From the NCBI GenBank assembly GCA_964643485.1, contig CAZXRA010000100.1, positions 1-9,019 of the forward strand: a stretch of 9,019 bases of DNA, in the 5' to 3' direction. Positions 5,614 to 9,019 of the stretch are shown here, piece after piece. The notes beneath the pieces were generated by a model. It saw only the letters and a list, made by a program, of their open reading frames with translations, did not search any database and was not told the origin of the DNA. The translations under genes were made by a program, and so were the position numbers. Every line of letters begins with the position of its first letter. Positions within the stretch are counted from its first letter, which is position 1. This stretch comes from Iamia sp964643485. GTDB lineage: Bacteria > Actinomycetota > Acidimicrobiia > Acidimicrobiales > Iamiaceae.

Positions 5614-8600
5614 TCAGTCCGCGGCGTTGGGGAGCTGCTGGGCTCGGGTGGAGAACTCGGGCAGGCCGATGAGCTCGGCGTAGAGGCCGGAGCGGTCACC
5701 GGTGGCGCGCAGGTGGGTGATGCCGGTGGTGCGTTCGGTCCCGTCGGGGGCGCGGTCGAGGATCTCGTCGTAGGACTGCGTCACGAGGACGCCGAGGGGT
5801 TCGTTCAGGTTGGCCAGGGTGAGCACCAGGGCCCGGCGGGAGGTGCCGGTGGCGAGCTTGCCGGTCCAGTGGTCCAGGCCGGCGGTGTCGGGGGATCGAC
5901 CCAACAGTTGCTCGTAGACGCGGGTGACGAACCCGACGTTCGACCCCCCAGCCTTGGACCAGAACTCCCCCGAGGCGGCCAGGTCGGCCAGCAGCTGGTC
6001 GTAGCGGCCCGAGGCCTGGAGGCGGCGGGTCCAGAAGGCCCGGCCCGCCGCATCCGGTGCCCGACCGAGCATGGTCTGGTAGGCGTCGTCGACGACCCGG
6101 CCGACGGCCTCGGGAGTGCGGGCGATGGCTCGGGCGAAGGCCTCCGGTGAGGTGCCGTTGTCGAGGCGGCTCTTCCAGTAGGTGTAGCCGGCTTGGTCGG
6201 GGCAGCGTCCCAACAGCTCGATGTAGACGAGGCGCACGACGGCCCCGTTGCCCTCTGCCGCGAAGGTCTTGCACTCCAAGGCGGGGAGCACGGTGAGCTC
6301 GACGGTGTTCGTCACCAGCGCGGGGGCGAGGAGGCCTCCGGTGTAGATCGCCGACAGGGACCGCGTGCCCATGGGCAGGTCGTCGGTGGTCATGGTCGCC
6401 ACTCCGTCGATGACGGGGACCACGCCGATCGATTCGTCACCGTCGCGGAACTCGACTTGGCCGGTGGTGTAGGGCGCCACGGTCGCGGTCAGCGTGACGT
6501 CGTCGCCGGCACGCACGGGGCCGCCGGGGTTCGCGGTCAAGGTGGCCCCCGAGGCGGTCACCTCGCCAAGGACGAGGCCCTGATCGACTGGCGTGCACAG
6601 CATCGGGTTGGGAAAGCCGTTGGCCTCGGTCGTCTGCAGGAGGATCCGGTCGATGGTGACCGGGACCGACTCCCCGGGTGCTCCGTCGAGGGTGACGGTG
6701 CCGTTCGGTTGGTTGATCACGATGACATCGTCCGCCATCCCCGCCGCGATGTTGGCCGGGGTCAACGGGTTGGGCGGGGCCGAAGCCCCCGCTGTGGGGA
6801 TGACCGTGCCGTTGGTCCGGGTCAACGAGGCACCGCTCCCCGTGCCCCCCGGACCGAACCCCAGCCCGATGACCAGATCGTCGGTTCCCACCGGAAGAGT
6901 GGCGTTGTTGAGCACGATCTGGTTGCGGGCGAAGAACTGGCCCGGCCGCTCGCGAGCGAACAACATCCGCAGGCTGAACTGAGCGATGCCCGAACCGAGG
7001 TCGATCTCCGAACCGACCGGCAGAACCGTCGGCAACCGGGCGCTGCCCTCGACGAAGGTCCGGAAGCGGTACTGGTCGATGCCGGTGAACAAGCAGTCGA
7101 ACAAGGCCCCCGCGGTCGACTCGATCACCGTGAAGGTCATCGTGGCCTGGGTGGGCAAGAACCACTCGTCACCCGAGTAGCGCACCGTCACCGTGTGGGT
7201 GCCCAGGCTCGCATCCACCGGCACATCGAACAACGCCGTCACCGTGCCCGAGACAGTCACCCGGTCCACTGGATCGAACCCCGTGTACTGGTTCCGCACC
7301 GGAAGGGCTTGGCCGTCTAGTCGGAACGTCAGGTGACCGGTCGCGCCCTGCCCCGTCGGGAGGCTGGGGCCGACCCGGATCGAGTTCAAGGACACCGTCG
7401 CCCCCTGCCGCACCGTGTGCGGTGTCAGGGGGGCGATGACCGTCGAAGGAACTGACGGAACGCCGGCTCCCATGGTGATGGTGCTGGCCCGCCGGGTGCC
7501 CTCGACGAGCGACAGCCGTCCCGTCGAGGCGGCGATGGCATCGGGGGCGGGGGCGGCCACGGCCGCCGGGGTGCCCGTGGCGTCGACCTCGACGAGCTCC
7601 AAGGCCACATCGACAGGAAGAGGACAGGTCTCACCGGTCGGAGCTCCGCAGTCTTCGATGGGTTGCCCGGTGAGGGGGATGCGGATGCGCATGCGGTGGG
7701 TGATCTCTTCGCCGATGGGCAGGGAGAACCCGGTGGCGTCGCCGACCTGGCCCCACAGCACCGCGTTCTGCAGGCCCGGGGGGTTCTGGGAGGTCAGAGG
7801 CACCGGCACCCAGGTGTCGGTCGCGTCGAGGCGTTCCAGGGCGACACGGTGCGCTCCCAGGTCACCTCCGATCACCGAGGATGGCTTGGTGAGGGTGATG
7901 TCGAGGCGGCCGTGGTCGATGGGGCGACCGAAGCCGGTGTTGGTGACGGTGACGGTGAACTCGGTGGGGTCGGCGGCCCCGATCTGGAGGTAGTCGGGCA
8001 AGGTGGCGGTGATGGCCGGGTTGGGTGTGATCCGGTAGGCGAGCGTCGCCGCGGTGGTCGATGCGCGGAACGGGGTGAAGGGCTTGAACTGGGCGCTCAG
8101 GTCGCGGGTGCCCGCCGGTAGGTGCGATGTCGTCATGGTGGCGGTCCCGTCGGCCTGCACCGCAGCGGTGCCGACCAGTGCGTTGCCGTCGAAGAAGTCC
8201 ACCAGGCCGCCCTCGGTGGTCGCCCCGTCAGCGGCGGCGGCGAGGCACAGATCGTGATCGGGGTCCGGGATGCTCACCATCGCTGTCAGGTCCACCGACG
8301 CCCCCAGCACCGCCTCTCCGGCCGGCGCCGCCCCCAGGGTGGTGGCTGTCGGGCACCCGGGCGGCGGAGGCGGGGTGAGAGAACCCGCCAGGGTCATCGA
8401 CAACGCGTGGCCCGGTCCGGCGAGCTGATCGTCGACCTCGCCGGAGATGAGATCAGAACAGGCCGGTTCCACAGTCACTTCGGGCACGGAGAAGTTCTCG
8501 TCGACCAAGGTCACCTGGCCATCGCCATAGACGCCCTTCAGGGTCAGGTGCACCGGCGAGGCCGTGCAATCAGCCTCGATGAACGTGGTGCCACCCCCCG

Positions 8601-9000
8601 GTGGTTGCACGTCGATGTGGAGATCGACGGTCAGGCTCGCCTGCACCGTCATGTTCCCCAGGGAATCGATCGTGCCTGCCACCGACCCGGGTGTGACCAT
8701 CGAGAAATCGGCGTCGATGAACACCGTGGCCGGCAAGGGCGAAGTGATGTCCTGGCGCAGGTTCACCTGCGGAGTGGTGAACGATCCGCCCGAGATGGCG
8801 CCTGTCTCGGTGTCATTGACACCCGAGATCGCCGTCGGGTTCGTCAACGCGTAGGGCTCCTCCGCGTCCCGGATCAGCAGCTCACCCTCGACCAGATCGA
8901 GAGCGAAATCCTCCGCCACCCGGGGCCCGGAAGGCGCCCCGAGGGGCGCCGACTGGGCTGGGGGGGGGGGGGGCCCAAGCGGTGGCAGCAACCGCAGCAC
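5614..9000 (-). CDS. Large secreted surface protein with Ig-like domains and C-terminal DUF4214 repeats; true 5' end in another frame and outside the window
   Basis: The open frame encodes 1128 residues counted from a GTG at 9000. From about residue 30: a beta-rich N-terminal region of unknown type (30-205); a bacterial Ig-like domain (about 218-325, DFFDGNALVGTAAV, TATMTTSHLPAGTRDLSA); a region resembling extracellular beta-sandwich segments (326-500); a second Ig-like domain (about 503-626, GTHTVTVRYSGDEWF); another unnamed region (627-812); a third Ig-like domain (about 813-905, VEFRDGDESIGV, TMTTDDLPMGTRSLSAIYTG); and DUF4214 (about 918-1116). The last holds four copies of a Y-x2-LLGR-xPD-x2-G-x3-W unit starting at Tyr926, Tyr974, Tyr1029 and Tyr1077. 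Ten cysteines fit disulfide pairing outside the cell. There is no LPXTG motif or C-terminal membrane anchor. The GTG at 9000 is probably not the real start: a signal peptide lies in another frame upstream of a 14-C run (8973-8960). The role is unknown; adhesion or surface-layer association is an inference from the domains. Confidence 0.88.
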   Translation of the reverse strand: MLRLLPPLGPPPPPAQSAPLGAPSGPRVAEDFALDLVEGELLIRDAEEPYALTNPTAISGVNDTETGAISGGSFTTPQVNLRQDITSPLPATVFIDADFSMVTPGSVAGTIDSLGNMTVQASLTVDLHIDVQPPGGGTTFIEADCTASPVHLTLKGVYGDGQVTLVDENFSVPEVTVEPACSDLISGEVDDQLAGPGHALSMTLAGSLTPPPPPGCPTATTLGAAPAGEAVLGASVDLTAMVSIPDPDHDLCLAAAADGATTEGGLVDFFDGNALVGTAAVQADGTATMTTSHLPAGTRDLSAQFKPFTPFRASTTAATLAYRITPNPAITATLPDYLQIGAADPTEFTVTVTNTGFGRPIDHGRLDITLTKPSSVIGGDLGAHRVALERLDATDTWVPVPLTSQNPPGLQNAVLWGQVGDATGFSLPIGEEITHRMRIRIPLTGQPIEDCGAPTGETCPLPVDVALELVEVDATGTPAAVAAPAPDAIAASTGRLSLVEGTRRASTITMGAGVPSVPSTVIAPLTPHTVRQGATVSLNSIRVGPSLPTGQGATGHLTFRLDGQALPVRNQYTGFDPVDRVTVSGTVTALFDVPVDASLGTHTVTVRYSGDEWFLPTQATMTFTVIESTAGALFDCLFTGIDQYRFRTFVEGSARLPTVLPVGSEIDLGSGIAQFSLRMLFARERPGQFFARNQIVLNNATLPVGTDDLVIGLGFGPGGTGSGASLTRTNGTVIPTAGASAPPNPLTPANIAAGMADDVIVINQPNGTVTLDGAPGESVPVTIDRILLQTTEANGFPNPMLCTPVDQGLVLGEVTASGATLTANPGGPVRAGDDVTLTATVAPYTTGQVEFRDGDESIGVVPVIDGVATMTTDDLPMGTRSLSAIYTGGLLAPALVTNTVELTVLPALECKTFAAEGNGAVVRLVYIELLGRCPDQAGYTYWKSRLDNGTSPEAFARAIARTPEAVGRVVDDAYQTMLGRAPDAAGRAFWTRRLQASGRYDQLLADLAASGEFWSKAGGSNVGFVTRVYEQLLGRSPDTAGLDHWTGKLATGTSRRALVLTLANLNEPLGVLVTQSYDEILDRAPDGTERTTGITHLRATGDRSGLYAELIGLPEFSTRAQQLPNAAD
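8960..8973 (-). repeat. Homopolymer run of 14 C (minus strand) within the 5' end of the surface-protein gene
   Basis: Fourteen uninterrupted G on the plus strand, read as C on the coding strand. It lies exactly between the signal-peptide frame and the frame of the protein body and encodes a proline stretch. With 13 bases (or 10 or 16) the two frames join; with 14 the signal-peptide frame runs into a TGA some 20 codons later. Such a run is prone to both polymerase slippage and sequencing error. Confidence 0.9.
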
Positions 9001-9019
9001 CCAGCCCGGCCAGCCCCAC
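8974..9019 (-). other. Signal-peptide end in the alternate frame, belonging to the surface-protein gene
   Basis: Read from 9019 on the minus strand, the codons give VGLAGLGAAVAATAWA, a hydrophobic Ala/Gly/Leu/Val-rich stretch ending in a type I signal peptidase-like site (ATAWA) just before the proline run. This is a convincing h-region and c-region of a Sec signal peptide, and the protein body downstream is clearly extracellular in type. The start codon and positive n-region lie outside the window. The frame used by the protein body gives VLRLLPPLGP here, which is not a signal peptide. The alternate frame stays open only to the first TGA after the run. Confidence 0.75.

Noticed and set aside
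8998..9000. GTG at 9000 as the true start of the surface-protein gene
   Set aside because: It would give VLRLLPPLGPPPPP as the N-terminus of an extracellular protein, with no signal peptide. The overlapping frame gives a textbook signal-peptide end, so the open frame probably starts there only because of the homopolymer frame break.

Overview
This window comes from a very GC-rich genome. Codon third positions are almost all G or C, GTG starts are common, and all genes lie on the minus strand. The gene families fit an actinomycete: a BTAD/LuxR-type ATPase regulator, hom next to thrC, and a secreted Ig-like protein ending in DUF4214 repeats. The DUF4214 architecture is common in Acidimicrobiia (Ilumatobacter/Iamia-like). 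That class assignment is inferred from the protein families only, not from a marker gene.

Layout, in the direction of transcription (high to low coordinates): (1) 9019-5614, a large secreted surface protein whose 5' end lies outside the window. Its body is one open frame, but the signal peptide is in another frame, and the two are separated by a run of 14 C (minus strand). (2) 5613-5375, a 239-base spacer with three strong hairpins in a row directly after that gene. (3) 5374-5015, a small MmcQ/YjbR-fold protein. (4) 4957-2224, homoserine dehydrogenase (hom) followed after 4 bases by threonine synthase (thrC), a two-gene operon of threonine biosynthesis. No homoserine kinase (thrB) is present to complete the pathway here. 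(5) 2176 to beyond base 1, a large AfsR/SARP-like regulator with winged-helix, BTAD and AAA-type ATPase regions, cut by the window edge within its helical-repeat tail.

Hom turns aspartate semialdehyde into homoserine and ThrC turns phosphohomoserine into threonine, so they form one functional unit. The regulator follows thrC on the same strand, but nothing in the sequence shows that it controls it. Three genes (mmcQ-like, hom, regulator) share a -10-like hexamer ending exactly 6 bases before a GTG start and lack a clear Shine-Dalgarno sequence, which suggests leaderless transcripts. thrC is the exception, with a Shine-Dalgarno-like AAGGGA over the end of hom. The most notable observations are the homopolymer-linked frame break in the signal peptide and the triple-hairpin spacer. 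I see no CRISPR array, tRNA, rRNA, insertion sequence or phage gene.
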